Assembly: GCA_016794145.1 (NCBI GenBank)
Contig: JAEUKP010000012.1
Coordinates: forward strand, 1 to 64,000
Length of the DNA stretch: 64,000 bases
From: Alphaproteobacteria bacterium
Lineage (GTDB): Bacteria > Pseudomonadota > Alphaproteobacteria > Micavibrionales > Micavibrionaceae
Direction: 5' to 3'
The notes beneath the pieces were generated by a model. The model did no database searches, was not told the DNA's origin, and saw only the letters and a program-made list of their open reading frames with translations. A program made the translations under genes and the position numbers. The first letter of the stretch is position 1; every line of letters begins with the position of its first letter. This document shows positions 16,475 to 26,413 of this stretch, piece by piece.

Positions 16475-19400
16475 ATGTCTCTAAGATTAATCCCCGATGA
16501 TAGAAAATCAGAGAATGGGAATGTCTTTCTGGCGATTTTTGGCGCAATCGCTCTTGTCGGTTTGCTAGGGGCGTCCATCATGACATTTATGAAAGGACCT
16601 TTATCGACATCTGTTCGCCTGACGAAAATGAATACGGCCGAGAACCAAATGTCGATTGGTGCCCAGGTTGCCGTTATGGCAACAGCAAATCAGGCGAATA
16701 ATGGTGATTGTGATCTTGATGGATATGTTGAACCGATTGAGTGGCGTGCGGCAACGACCGAACCTCATCCCGTGAACGGAGGGTTGGTTCCCTTATCTTT
16801 GGGGATTAGTAAGAAAGACCCATGGGGAACAGAATATGGATATTGTGTTTGGAATCATGGATCAACCACGTCCGGCAGTGGGTGTAATGCGAATATGTTA
16901 GGTGGTTACAATGCACGGACATATCCTGTTGTTGCCCTTGTTTCAGCTGGACCTGATAAAGCCTTCACAACCACTTGCCGGACATTTGCAACAGCAGATG
17001 TCAACAGTGACGGCGATTTATTGGATGCAACTGATTTGCCGATGGTTTCAAAGGCTGCTGAGACAGATGATGATGTGATTACAACCTTTACGTACGAAGA
17101 GGCGACAGGTGTTTCCGGAGGGTTATGGAGTATTAAAGCTGGTGAACCAGGTGTTGCCATTATCAATAAAAGTATTGAGTCATCTGGTGTTGCAAATTTA
17201 AAGGGGGGTGTTTTACTCCCCGATAAAAGCTTTATTGATTGCAATGATATTACAAACGCTGGTGTGATGGCAAAAAGTGGGAGTGCTATCGAAATTTGTA
17301 ACGGTGCGGGCGTTTGGACATCGATTGGCGGCGGTGGTGGTGGTGGTGCTTCTGATGCATTTAGCACAAGTGCAACTTGCTCGAGTGCTGCTGACGCAGG
17401 GAAGGTCCGCTATAATTCAACCTCTGGCCAACCTGAATTTTGTAATGGGGTACAATGGGCTCCGTTCGCTATCAATACACCAGGTGTTAATCTTGTGATT
17501 ACTCCCAATAGCTCAAGCACAATGAATGTGGATGGAGGAAGCAATCAGGACGCTGTTCTTTGTACAGCAGGAAATGGTATGACATGTGGAACTGCAGTCA
17601 CTTTTACGGTATCAAATCAAGGGACGATAACATCTTCGAGTTTAGTTGTTCAGTTAATACAAGTTGTCAATGGGACATCCACAACTTATTCTTCTGCCAC
17701 ACTTGCAAACGCAGCAAACACAAGTAATTTTGTCATTAAAACAAATACCTGTAGTTCTACGACTTTGGCTGTCAATGCAACCTGTACTGTAACTCTTGTC
17801 CCAAAGTCCTCTGGCAATACAGCTTATACAGCAACGTTTAAAATTAACACGAATAATGCTCCGATCGCAGTTCTGTCGGGAACAGCGACCAATTTCGGAT
17901 GTGTGGTTGGGCGAACCGCACCTGGTGGAAATTATGTTGGATGTAGCTTAGCAGACCCTGATGGGACATATGATCTTGTCATGAATCCATCAGGATGTAA
18001 TGGAGTTACAATTAACCCAACTTGTACACTCGGAGCAGACAGCGCTAACGTTCGAAGCTATGGCGCATATGGTATCCAGTTACCGAATGTTGGGAAGTAC
18101 CCAACTCAGTCTTGGGGGGCCCAGCAGCACCAAAATATGATATACTATGCCAACACAATAGGAATTATTACACTTCCTGCGGCAAAATATTGTGATGATT
18201 TGACCTATCAGGGTCAGAGTGACTGGTTTCTTCCTTCGTATACAGAGATGCAATATATCCGTGCTGCCTATCAAGCTGGGAAGGTAACTATGGTGAACGG
18301 GTCTTGGTATTTTATGTCTGATCAAGTTGATAATAACTATGCAAATATTGCAATTTATATACCGCCCTCAACATTTACGACAACACCAGATCGAAATAAT
18401 CCTGGGCCATTTGTACGCTGCGTACGCCGTGAAGGGTTGGCATTGCCCAGTCCGTTTAATGATTCTGATCCCGATATTGTTGCGATACCACCCTCTATTT
18501 CGTTTAGCGCCTCTCAACCAACGACATCGAGGACTGTAACAGTCAGTGGTGTTTTGCAAACAATTTCTGTCTCAATGACCGGCGGTGTTGGGATGGAGAT
18601 TATCAAGAATGGTGTGGGGACGGGTATGTCCTCGATTGCAGGTGTCAAATTGTCTGATACATTGGCCTTTAAAATGGATTCGCCCGCAGTCATGGGAACA
18701 AAATCTACAGCAACGATCCAAATCGGAACAGATACATATACATGGTGGGTTGGGTATGCCGATTCATCAAAGACTGTTAAGGGATTTGTAACATCAACCA
18801 GTGTAAATCCATCTATGGGGGGATTATCTGGGGCTGACGCCCTTTGCAATAGCTATGCAGCGAATTCGAGCTATGCACTTTCATCCTCTTGGAAAGCTTT
18901 TCTATCAGATAGCATGACACCGGCATCCGAACATTTACCATGGAATTGGGGAACCATGAAAACTGTGACCGGTAATACCATCGTTGATGGAGGATTGGCG
19001 GATCTTCTTGATGGATCCCTTGATGATTTCTTTAACGTCACAGAAAACGGTGCTTTAAGCACATCTTCAATTTGGACAGGATCAGACCAATACGGAAACA
19101 GTTATAATTCCTCTGGAACGACCAGTCTTTATTTTAGCAATGATTGGACAACAGATGGATGTTGTGGTCCCAATGCAACTTACGGATCTGCAGGGTCGAA
19201 AGGCACGCCTGCTTTTGTTCAAGGTATACACGGTTCAAATAATTATACTTTATCCATTAGATGTGTTGAGAATCTTGATAATGTAAGCGACACAACGCCT
19301 GTGGATATTAAGCCTCCTTATGTTGTTCAGGCCGCTTTATCATCGCGGCAATCATCTTCGCCGATTACAATTAGCGGGATGTCAGGTCTTGTTACAACAA

Positions 19401-20098
19401 CATTATCTGTAACCGCACCATCCGGAAATCCTAAATTCACAATTAATGGGGGGGCAGAGATTTCATCTGGCCCTGTGCAGAATGGCGATGTGATTGTCTT
19501 TAAGTTGGATGCGCCTTCCGTTGCGAATACATCGAATAAGATGACAATTACGGCTGGAACGCTCACGTCATATTGGCGAGTTTGGTCTGGTTGGGATGGT
19601 ATTGGATCAGGAATCAAAAGAATATTTGTAACCTCAACAGACCCTGAGGGGACCACTTTTGGAGGTGTGACGGGGGCTGACCCTGTTTGCCAGGCCAGAG
19701 CATCTGCTGCGTCCCTCGGAGGAACATGGAAGGCAGTTTTATCGGGAACAGCAGAACCAGAATGGGCTGTAAATCGTGTCGGGTATAATTGGAATGAACT
19801 TCAATTGGTTGACGCTACAACAGTTGCTTATGCCCCTAATCTCTGGTCAACGTTGCTAAGCCCCATTATTAAAACAGAATTTGGGGTAACCAGAGCATCA
19901 ACACGCGTTTTGAGTGGAACAGCGTCTGACGGTCGATCCTATTCTTTGGTAAATGATTCATCTAATCATAACAATTGGACATCAAATATTTGTGGGGTTG
20001 CGCATATGCAGGGAAATTCGTCCGCATCCACTGCCGGGGTCAGCCAGTCATACACTCTTTGCCAGGGGAATGGAGCTCTTTATTGTATTGAGCAATAA
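16475..20098 (+). CDS. Large mosaic pilin-like surface protein with DUF1566 and two DUF1554/endostatin-like modules
   Basis: A 1207-residue protein. Residues 1-45 form a type-IV-pilin-like anchor (DRKSENGNVFLAIFGAIALV), without the Glu at +5 of true pilins; up to about 280 follows a shufflon/minor-pilin-like region with DGYVEPIEW and VSAGPDKAF. A seven-glycine run at about 285-291 is a hinge. Then come a short C-rich segment (about 295-330), an Ig-like domain (about 335-470), a DUF1566/Lcl domain (about 475-655, WFLPSYTEMQYI and RCVRR) and two copies of a module made of a beta sandwich plus a DUF1554/endostatin-like domain (about 665-935 and 945-1207; each with FVTST, GG..GAD..C and WKA.LS). 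This is most likely a pilus-tip or cell-surface adhesin. Domain names are by pattern. The gene is monocistronic, convergent with radA. Confidence 0.85.
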   Translation: MSLRLIPDDRKSENGNVFLAIFGAIALVGLLGASIMTFMKGPLSTSVRLTKMNTAENQMSIGAQVAVMATANQANNGDCDLDGYVEPIEWRAATTEPHPVNGGLVPLSLGISKKDPWGTEYGYCVWNHGSTTSGSGCNANMLGGYNARTYPVVALVSAGPDKAFTTTCRTFATADVNSDGDLLDATDLPMVSKAAETDDDVITTFTYEEATGVSGGLWSIKAGEPGVAIINKSIESSGVANLKGGVLLPDKSFIDCNDITNAGVMAKSGSAIEICNGAGVWTSIGGGGGGGASDAFSTSATCSSAADAGKVRYNSTSGQPEFCNGVQWAPFAINTPGVNLVITPNSSSTMNVDGGSNQDAVLCTAGNGMTCGTAVTFTVSNQGTITSSSLVVQLIQVVNGTSTTYSSATLANAANTSNFVIKTNTCSSTTLAVNATCTVTLVPKSSGNTAYTATFKINTNNAPIAVLSGTATNFGCVVGRTAPGGNYVGCSLADPDGTYDLVMNPSGCNGVTINPTCTLGADSANVRSYGAYGIQLPNVGKYPTQSWGAQQHQNMIYYANTIGIITLPAAKYCDDLTYQGQSDWFLPSYTEMQYIRAAYQAGKVTMVNGSWYFMSDQVDNNYANIAIYIPPSTFTTTPDRNNPGPFVRCVRREGLALPSPFNDSDPDIVAIPPSISFSASQPTTSRTVTVSGVLQTISVSMTGGVGMEIIKNGVGTGMSSIAGVKLSDTLAFKMDSPAVMGTKSTATIQIGTDTYTWWVGYADSSKTVKGFVTSTSVNPSMGGLSGADALCNSYAANSSYALSSSWKAFLSDSMTPASEHLPWNWGTMKTVTGNTIVDGGLADLLDGSLDDFFNVTENGALSTSSIWTGSDQYGNSYNSSGTTSLYFSNDWTTDGCCGPNATYGSAGSKGTPAFVQGIHGSNNYTLSIRCVENLDNVSDTTPVDIKPPYVVQAALSSRQSSSPITISGMSGLVTTTLSVTAPSGNPKFTINGGAEISSGPVQNGDVIVFKLDAPSVANTSNKMTITAGTLTSYWRVWSGWDGIGSGIKRIFVTSTDPEGTTFGGVTGADPVCQARASAASLGGTWKAVLSGTAEPEWAVNRVGYNWNELQLVDATTVAYAPNLWSTLLSPIIKTEFGVTRASTRVLSGTASDGRSYSLVNDSSNHNNWTSNICGVAHMQGNSSASTAGVSQSYTLCQGNGALYCIEQ

Positions 20099-20116
20099 GT
20101 AATGATTGAGCGCATG

Positions 20117-21523
20117 TTATAAATTGGCAGATTTTGCAACAGAAAAATGGCTATTCCGAAGAAGGCTGATCAAATCATCTAAGTGTGCCAATTCTTTAAC
20201 ATCCATGCTATCAATGAGGAGTTGTTTTTTTGTCTGTCCTGTTCGTATCATGATACAGGCCTCTGTAAATCCTAGTTTTGAAGCTTCTTTCAAACGTTGA
20301 TCGGGTTGCGATACAGCCCGAATTTCACCAGATAATCCAACTTCACCGAAAAAAACCGTCTCAGCAGGCACAGGACGCCCTTGGAGCGCAGAGATCAGGG
20401 CTGCTGCAACAGCCAAATCTGCGGCAGGTTCCGTGATTTTTATGCCTCCGGCCATATTTAAATAGACTTCACTACCAGAAAAAGCCAACCCGCAACGCGC
20501 CTCCAGAACCGCCAGGATCATTGACAGCCGGTTCTGGTCCCATCCAATGACTGACCGGCGGGGAGCTCCATAAGGGGCGGGTGCCACCAGAGCTTGTACC
20601 TCAACCAGAATCGGTCGTGTACCCTCCATTCCCGCAAAGACCGCACTACCCGTCACATCTGATTGCCGCTGTGACAGAAAGAGAGCGGAAGGGTTCGCCA
20701 CTTCGGATAACCCTAATTCTCCCATTTCGAACACACCGATTTCATCAGTGGCCCCGAAACGGTTTTTGACTGTCCGCAAGATACGAAATTGATGTCCACG
20801 ATCCCCTTCGAAATACAAAACAGTATCAACCATATGTTCAAGAACTCGCGGACCCGCGATTTGTCCGTCTTTGGTGACATGACCAACAAAGAAAATGGCC
20901 GTTCCTGTTTTTTTGGCAAGTCGGGTCAGTTCCTGTGCAGCCGTGCGCACTTGAGTAACAGTGCCAGGTGCTGATTCAACTGTATCGACATACATTGTCT
21001 GGATTGAATCAATCACCAGAACATCAATATTATTGCTTTCAATCGTTGAGGCGATCTCGCGGACATTGGTTGCCGATGCAAGGGCCACAGGTGCTTTGTC
21101 CAGTCCCAGCCGCTGCGCCCGCAAGCGCACTTGATCGACGGCCTCTTCGCCTGAAATATAAACACAACGAAGCCCTTTTTGGGCAAGCGCACAGACAGCC
21201 TGTAACAATAAAGTGGATTTTCCGATTCCTGGGTCGCCACCTAATAAAATAGCACATCCCGGGACCAATCCACCGCCTGTTACACGATCGAATTCATTCA
21301 TTCCTGTGGTGTGGCGTATAAGAGGTTTTTCTTCAGAAAATTCTAGTCCCACCAAATCAAGTGATTTCCCTTTTTTGATGCTCCCCAGCCCTTTTGGCGG
21401 GCCAGATTCTACCATTTCTGGGACCAGAGAGTTCCATTCGCCACAGGCTTCACATTTCCCAGCCCATTGGGAAGAGACAGAACCACAGGATTGACAGATA
21501 TAGGATGCTTTTGCTTTAGCCAT
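20117..21523 (-). CDS. radA: DNA repair protein RadA/Sms
   Basis: RadA is a RecA-like helicase that extends D-loops during recombination. It has the N-terminal C4 zinc finger (Cys 10, 13, 24, 27), Walker A GGDPGIGKSTLLLQ, the RadA-specific KNRFG motif (in VKNRFGATDEIGVFEM) and a C-terminal Lon-protease-like domain with GLSGEIRAVSQPDQRLKEA. Length (468) is standard. The mosaic adhesin gene converges on it with an 18-base gap. A minus-strand EAL-like gene lies 18 bases upstream, so both probably share a transcript. Confidence 0.97.
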   Translation of the reverse strand: MAKAKASYICQSCGSVSSQWAGKCEACGEWNSLVPEMVESGPPKGLGSIKKGKSLDLVGLEFSEEKPLIRHTTGMNEFDRVTGGGLVPGCAILLGGDPGIGKSTLLLQAVCALAQKGLRCVYISGEEAVDQVRLRAQRLGLDKAPVALASATNVREIASTIESNNIDVLVIDSIQTMYVDTVESAPGTVTQVRTAAQELTRLAKKTGTAIFFVGHVTKDGQIAGPRVLEHMVDTVLYFEGDRGHQFRILRTVKNRFGATDEIGVFEMGELGLSEVANPSALFLSQRQSDVTGSAVFAGMEGTRPILVEVQALVAPAPYGAPRRSVIGWDQNRLSMILAVLEARCGLAFSGSEVYLNMAGGIKITEPAADLAVAAALISALQGRPVPAETVFFGEVGLSGEIRAVSQPDQRLKEASKLGFTEACIMIRTGQTKKQLLIDSMDVKELAHLDDLISLLRNSHFSVAKSANL

Positions 21524-21541
21524 AGGCGAGAGAGTACCAGA

Positions 21542-22363
21542 TTAGTGGATCAATTCAAGGTCACGTTTGTCTCGAACTATTGGTTGCGCGTGAGGGGAAG
21601 AGCCATTTAGAGCGGGGCTATAAGAGGATATTTGTACAACATCAATGCCTATATCTTTTAATAAACCGATGAGGGTATGATCGCCTGTCCTTCTGACGCC
21701 TTCCATAACCGTTATGATCTCTGGATAGAATTCTCTTGCTGTTTTGATAAGAGAGATCATGTTTTCTTTTTTAGCTGAGGGGCCCTCTCTCAATATTTCT
21801 GCAACTTGGTATGGGAATTTGACAATGCTGATAAAATTTGCAACAGCGTAAAGGCGCTCCCAGTCCATAGGATAATCAGGATGAAAATCATCAAGAGCAA
21901 GCATATATCCAGCATCAGACAGATTTTTGAGAAGCTGGGGGTTATGTCTTACCTCTAACCAGCCCTGTTCTGTAATTTCAATGCAGAAGTTTCTCGGATC
22001 ATGCTCTGGTGCTGTGCGCAGAAAGTCCAATAATTTGGACTTAAAGCACGTTGCCGGATTCAAGTTAATGCTTAAACGATCGCCCCCCCTTCCAAATGTA
22101 TCAAAAACTTTTGAAATAATCGCCTGGTCCATCGGAACAATAAGGGTGGGGATGCTTGCTAATTGGGCAAAGAAAATTTCAGCAGACACCCCACAAGGAA
22201 GCCTTAATAAAAATTCACGCTGCGGAAGGGTGGGGGATAAAACTGCGCGCTGACTTATAGGAACAAAGGGCTCAAGTTGGTGAGACGAAGAACGAACAAT
22301 GGACCTCACATCACCGGGGTGCGCGGCTTTTTGCAAAAAGACTTGACTGAAAGAAAGCGTCAT
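21542..22363 (-). CDS. Divergent EAL-domain protein (c-di-GMP phosphodiesterase-like)
   Basis: A 273-residue cytoplasmic protein with the layout of an EAL domain: EFLLR in place of EALLR, SINLNP, CIEITEQGW, LALDDF, IVKFP and VMEGVRR match the acidic and metal-contacting positions of c-di-GMP phosphodiesterases. The DDFG becomes DDFH, the VKID becomes VKFP, and the final GYLFSKP loop is not recognisable. The N-terminal ~60 residues are not conserved. It may be a weak phosphodiesterase, a c-di-GMP sensor or an inactive binder. No GGDEF domain lies nearby. It sits just upstream of radA. Confidence 0.65.
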   Translation of the reverse strand: MTLSFSQVFLQKAAHPGDVRSIVRSSSHQLEPFVPISQRAVLSPTLPQREFLLRLPCGVSAEIFFAQLASIPTLIVPMDQAIISKVFDTFGRGGDRLSINLNPATCFKSKLLDFLRTAPEHDPRNFCIEITEQGWLEVRHNPQLLKNLSDAGYMLALDDFHPDYPMDWERLYAVANFISIVKFPYQVAEILREGPSAKKENMISLIKTAREFYPEIITVMEGVRRTGDHTLIGLLKDIGIDVVQISSYSPALNGSSPHAQPIVRDKRDLELIH

Positions 22364-22458
22364 TTTTACTCATTCTTAATTTACGAATAGATCATAATGA
22401 GTAAAAAAATATTTTGCAAGAAATAATCAATAAAAAACAAAAGATGGTAATATTGTTT

Positions 22459-24108
22459 CTATTGCCGTTGAAGGGCCCATTTTACAAGAAGCTCATCACC
22501 TGTCATATCCGCACAAAGAACAATCTGCCGAGATTTTAAGGGTTTGACCCCATAGCCCAGGAAAATAGAGGGTTCAAGGGTTGGTGTTGCTCCGACTGCG
22601 CAGAACTTCCAGGTTGTCCCACTGGGGAGCGTAAAGAGAATATCGCCATTTTCTTCCATTCCCAGTAATTGTACCCGTGGGTGTAAATGAAAGCGAATTG
22701 TTATAGGGGCAGATTTTGCAAGTGGGACACGGGATAAAAGTGTATCCTCTCCTCTTAGATCATGCCCCTGATGTGATAAATAAAAGCGGCGTTTGTGGTC
22801 AATTCCATGACTTGGACGATAACCGTCATGGGAGATATCAATCAAACAGGCTTCCCTGCTTTCGCGGCGGACACTGCAAACTGGACCGTGTGGTTTTATA
22901 ATGCTGCCATCTGATCGAAAGTCATGAACGGGCTTGTTATGAAGACAAAGTGTATTATGCGCAGCTGTATGCCTTAAACCTTGCTTCCACTCGGGATGGA
23001 AGGGATGTCCTCCACAATTTGTGAAGATGCGGTCACGACCATAGACAAATTCGAAGGCCAGGGGGGCAGAATGGTAAGATGCATTATACGGAGCATCAGG
23101 GACTGCACCTGTATCAATCATCAAAATAGATCGTCCTTGCATAATACGTTCGAATCCACCAATGACAGTGTCCTTCGTTGGGCGCTTTGTATTTCTGATC
23201 TGCGAGAGAGCTGTATCGATGATGTGTGCTGCTGCTTCCTGCCCCCCGTGGAAAAGGGCCAACTTATGATCAGGATAAGAAAAAAAACGCAGTGCTGTGG
23301 CCATTCGGTCAAGTGAGTCCTGAAGGATGCGGGGGATAGGAAGATTTGCGCGATTGAGTGCGTATCTTAAATCCAATAAAATCTGGGTTACTTTGAGAAT
23401 ATTTTCGGGGTTTCCTGAAATATGAGACCCATCTTTTTGAATCTGTTTTGGAATCTCAGACAAGATGATCTCGAATCCACGCAGCGTCCAATTATCTTCC
23501 TCTGATAAGGAAAGCCCAGCATAAACAAGGCCTTCTGCGGCAAGTAGCAAAGGAATGCCCGATAGGTCTGTAGAGATGCTACGGGCGAGGTGACGCGCTT
23601 GCCTTGTAAGACTTGCAAAATATCTCTTCTGGAATTCTTCATCCGCACTACTGCAGAAAAAATCATAGAATGAAATCCACATAGAAATGCGCTGGCCCAT
23701 AATATCAGGGCGCCACAGACGTACATCCCAACGGTCATAACGATTAAGCCATTCATTTACCATTTGACGGGCTAGTTTTCTGGAGGCATCTCCTCCGGCG
23801 GCGCGCAAGTCACGGAGCCATGAAAATCCGTGTACAATATTTGTCCATCCATCGTGATCATCAACCTGGTTCCAGAACGAATCATCAATTGTAAGACTCA
23901 TGCCGGATTGCATCAGTACGCCATGATTCATCATGCGACCGACATCAACCTGGCCTGGCCATGGGTCTGTCAGCTTGATATTTAATTGATTGGGAATTTG
24001 GCCCTTGGATAGAAGCCAATTGTAAAATCCTGTTCCGCAGGCTGCGAATTCTGCCTGACGTCTAACATGCTCGAAAAGGTTAATTGGTCTTTGTGTAAGG
24101 GCCAGCAC
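22459..24108 (-). CDS. Heparinase II/III-family protein
   Basis: A 549-residue protein with an alpha-helical toroid N-terminal half (about 60-320, with W-R-rich DRWDVRLWRPDIMGQRI) and a C-terminal beta-sandwich part with HSAPLAFEFVYGRDRIFTNC and the RHTAAHNTLCLH motif typical of the heparinase II/III-like lyase family. In alphaproteobacteria this gene is kept next to rpe and often purH or rsmB, and its substrate is not established; a role in envelope polysaccharide metabolism is likely but inferred. The stop of rpe precedes it by five bases, so the two are co-transcribed. purH is not found here. Confidence 0.88.
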   Translation of the reverse strand: MLALTQRPINLFEHVRRQAEFAACGTGFYNWLLSKGQIPNQLNIKLTDPWPGQVDVGRMMNHGVLMQSGMSLTIDDSFWNQVDDHDGWTNIVHGFSWLRDLRAAGGDASRKLARQMVNEWLNRYDRWDVRLWRPDIMGQRISMWISFYDFFCSSADEEFQKRYFASLTRQARHLARSISTDLSGIPLLLAAEGLVYAGLSLSEEDNWTLRGFEIILSEIPKQIQKDGSHISGNPENILKVTQILLDLRYALNRANLPIPRILQDSLDRMATALRFFSYPDHKLALFHGGQEAAAHIIDTALSQIRNTKRPTKDTVIGGFERIMQGRSILMIDTGAVPDAPYNASYHSAPLAFEFVYGRDRIFTNCGGHPFHPEWKQGLRHTAAHNTLCLHNKPVHDFRSDGSIIKPHGPVCSVRRESREACLIDISHDGYRPSHGIDHKRRFYLSHQGHDLRGEDTLLSRVPLAKSAPITIRFHLHPRVQLLGMEENGDILFTLPSGTTWKFCAVGATPTLEPSIFLGYGVKPLKSRQIVLCADMTGDELLVKWALQRQ

Positions 24109-24113
24109 AGATA

Positions 24114-24779
24114 TCAGGCCTCCCCACGGAGTGCACGAATATTGTCAGTATAATGTTCTGCACCGCCCTTGAAAACAGATGTTCCTGCAACTAAAACATT
24201 TGCACCTGCTAGAACGGCTTGTTTCGCTGTGATAGGCGTGATTCCGCCATCAATCTCGAGGTCAATAGGGCGTCCTGTTGCAGAAATCATGGTGCGGGCC
24301 TCAGCAATTTTATCAGTTAGCGGGATAAAAGATTGTCCACCGAATCCCGGATTTACAGTCATGATCAAGAGCAGGTCAATCATATCCATCACATGCACAA
24401 CAGAGGATAAAGGTGTTCCCGGGTTTAACGAGACTCCTGCTTTCTTCCCAAGTGATTTGATTGTTTGGATTGTTCGATGTAAATGCGGTCCTGCTTCGGG
24501 ATGGACTGTAATAATATCTGCACCTGCATCCGCGAAATCTTTTAAGAAAGAATCAACAGGAGAAATCATAAGATGGACATCGAAAATTTTAGAACTATGC
24601 GGACGAAGGGCTTTGATAACCGCAGGACCAATCGTTAGATTCGGAACAAAATGACCATCCATGACATCTATGTGGATATAATCTGCACCTGCTTTATCGA
24701 TGAAACGAATCTCTTCACCCAATTTTGAAAAATCAGCAGAGAGAATGGATGGGGCAATAAGAGGGGAATGAGCCGACAT
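24114..24779 (-). CDS. rpe: Ribulose-phosphate 3-epimerase
   Basis: Rpe interconverts ribulose-5-phosphate and xylulose-5-phosphate in the pentose phosphate pathway. The TIM-barrel marks are complete: [10 protein letters not shown], the metal-binding [29 protein letters not shown] and the catalytic EIDGGI. I chose ATG 24779 ([11 protein letters not shown]), giving 221 residues; the longer frame to 24827 adds a Cys-rich stretch without homology. It heads the rpe-heparinase pair. Confidence 0.95.
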   Translation of the reverse strand: MSAHSPLIAPSILSADFSKLGEEIRFIDKAGADYIHIDVMDGHFVPNLTIGPAVIKALRPHSSKIFDVHLMISPVDSFLKDFADAGADIITVHPEAGPHLHRTIQTIKSLGKKAGVSLNPGTPLSSVVHVMDMIDLLLIMTVNPGFGGQSFIPLTDKIAEARTMISATGRPIDLEIDGGITPITAKQAVLAGANVLVAGTSVFKGGAEHYTDNIRALRGEA

Positions 24780-25046
24780 GGTAGGAATACTCGAACAGGA
24801 TGAATGGGCGACGCAACATCGCAACATTTTAACTATAAATTAACCAGATTCTTTCTGGCAAGTCTTTTATTGATTTCGCCAGTTGATAAGAACCATATTG
24901 TCCAGAACCCAGAGGTATTGAAAAAGAAAGAGAAAAGAAAGGGTATTGTATAAAATTGTAATTAAACTTAAAATGATTTTAAGCCAAATCGGCCATCATA
25001 TTATGTAATAACTCTTTTCTCTGGAAGAATAAAAAAGGATAGTGCT

Positions 25047-25580
25047 TTGTCATCAAAATCTTTTGACTGGAAATCACTTCGGAAATTTCTTGACCCTGAA
25101 GCTGCCAGTGATTTTTCTAGATTCATGGATAAAATGCCGGGAGATGCAGGTAAGGGGGCCCTCATTGCAGCCGGTATTGCTTGGGCAACTGTTGCGGCCC
25201 TTGGTTTTTTTACTGTTGTCCAGGCAAAGACTCTTACAGAATTAAGGGCCAGTTTGGAAACAACAGAATCTATCAAACCACTGGTCCCAACAATTTCTTT
25301 GGCTCCCATTCCGAATGGGGAAATTTCGAAAATCGTAACATCTTTTAAGGCCTTATATCCCACGTTGACCGTGTCTGCTAATGGTGGGGCGATATCGATA
25401 AAATCCAAACAAACAGCCGATTTTGCACAATTTCGCGAGGCTATAGGTCAGGTTGTAAATAGTGGGAAAGATTGGAAAGTAACGGTTGATTCTTTGTGTG
25501 TCGGACGCGAATGTAAAGATAGTGGCCTGGGGGCCAGCCTTAAAATTCAAAAACTTAAGATTGACAAACCAACAAGCTAG
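25047..25580 (+). CDS. Membrane-anchored protein of unknown function, upstream of pilin-like genes
   Basis: A 177-residue protein I do not recognise. It starts with a TTG at 25047 that has AAGGA eight bases upstream. A soluble charged N-terminus (1-38) precedes one transmembrane helix (about 39-60), then a periplasmic part with a short coiled stretch and a folded alpha/beta domain. The topology (short cytoplasmic head, one helix, small periplasmic domain) recalls PilO/GspM-type assembly proteins, but that is analogy only. It is followed 38 bases later by the first of two pilin-like genes, which suggests a shared role. Confidence 0.6.
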   Translation: MSSKSFDWKSLRKFLDPEAASDFSRFMDKMPGDAGKGALIAAGIAWATVAALGFFTVVQAKTLTELRASLETTESIKPLVPTISLAPIPNGEISKIVTSFKALYPTLTVSANGGAISIKSKQTADFAQFREAIGQVVNSGKDWKVTVDSLCVGRECKDSGLGASLKIQKLKIDKPTS

Positions 25581-25618
25581 AGTACCATCGAAACATTATT
25601 TGAAGTGGAGCATAAACT

Positions 25619-26338
25619 ATGACAGTACTAAATACAGCAGTAGCACAAAACGATAGACGATCAGAAAGTGGAAACGTCCTGTTTCTGATTCTGATTGCCG
25701 TAGCTCTTTTTGCTGCACTTTCTTACGCGGTAACCCAGTCGACCCGGTCAGGTGGTGGCGATGCAAGTAAAGAAACCAATTTGGTGAATGCTGCTGGAAT
25801 TACCCAATATCCTGCATCTGTAAAGACAGCAATTACACGTATGGTCATTTCAAGTTCTATTGATCCTGATGACCTGTTGTTTGATACCCCCTCTACCTTT
25901 GGGACTCTTTTGACAGCAGACCAACCCAATGCGGTTTTCTACCCTGCCGGTGGTGGTGCGACCTATGTTGAGGCGCCTGCAAGCGTGATGCAAACAAACG
26001 CAGCGGGCGTTTGGCATTTTAACGGTGAAAACCAAGTTGAAAACATTGGAACATACAATGCAACTCTGGATGCAACAAATGCCGATTTGATTGCTTTTCT
26101 CCCGAATGTTAAAAAAGCCGTTTGTGATAGTATTCATGCGAAGTTAGGTTTGTCGGTTGTTCCTGCTGATATTACGAATAGCGGTGCGCTTGATGTCGCT
26201 TCAGATATGGATAAAGCTGATCCAAATATTGATGCGGGTGGTGGAACAATTGATGCAACTGCATTGGTCGGTCAACCTCAGGGATGTTTCATACAAAGTG
26301 GTAACTATGTTTATTACCATGTTGTTGCCGAAAGATAG
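25619..26338 (+). CDS. Pilin-like exported protein (non-canonical N-terminus)
   Basis: A 239-residue protein with a short polar head, then SESGNVLFLILIAVALFAA, a hydrophobic helix starting after a Gly-Asn-Val as in the large adhesin at 16.5 kb (SENGNVFLAIFGAIALV). This resembles class III or pseudopilin signal segments cut after glycine, but the Glu expected at position +5 is absent. The periplasmic part has a glycine/alanine-rich loop and three cysteines (around residues 165-225), which could form the disulphide loop of a pilin. It is followed by a terminator (26368-26398) and a second pilin-like gene. Function in a pilus or surface fibre is inferred. Confidence 0.65.
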   Translation: MTVLNTAVAQNDRRSESGNVLFLILIAVALFAALSYAVTQSTRSGGGDASKETNLVNAAGITQYPASVKTAITRMVISSSIDPDDLLFDTPSTFGTLLTADQPNAVFYPAGGGATYVEAPASVMQTNAAGVWHFNGENQVENIGTYNATLDATNADLIAFLPNVKKAVCDSIHAKLGLSVVPADITNSGALDVASDMDKADPNIDAGGGTIDATALVGQPQGCFIQSGNYVYYHVVAER

Positions 26339-26367
26339 TCTAAGGCTCTGATAATAAGAATGTAGGG

Positions 26368-26398
26368 AGCCCGTGCTTGTCGTGCGGGCTTTCTTTTT
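26368..26398 (+). terminator. Rho-independent terminator behind the first pilin-like gene
   Basis: The stem AGCCCG / CGGGCT with a GTGC...GTG inner part and a loop of a few bases is followed by TTTCTTTTT (26388-26398). It lies between two pilin-like genes on the same strand, so it may set the ratio between upstream and downstream product rather than end all transcription. Confidence 0.75.
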
Positions 26399-26413
26399 GA
26401 GGGAGAGAGTTTG

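Noticed and set aside
25047..25580. Firm assignment as PilO/GspM assembly protein
   Set aside because: Topology fits but no sequence motif supports it; left as unknown.
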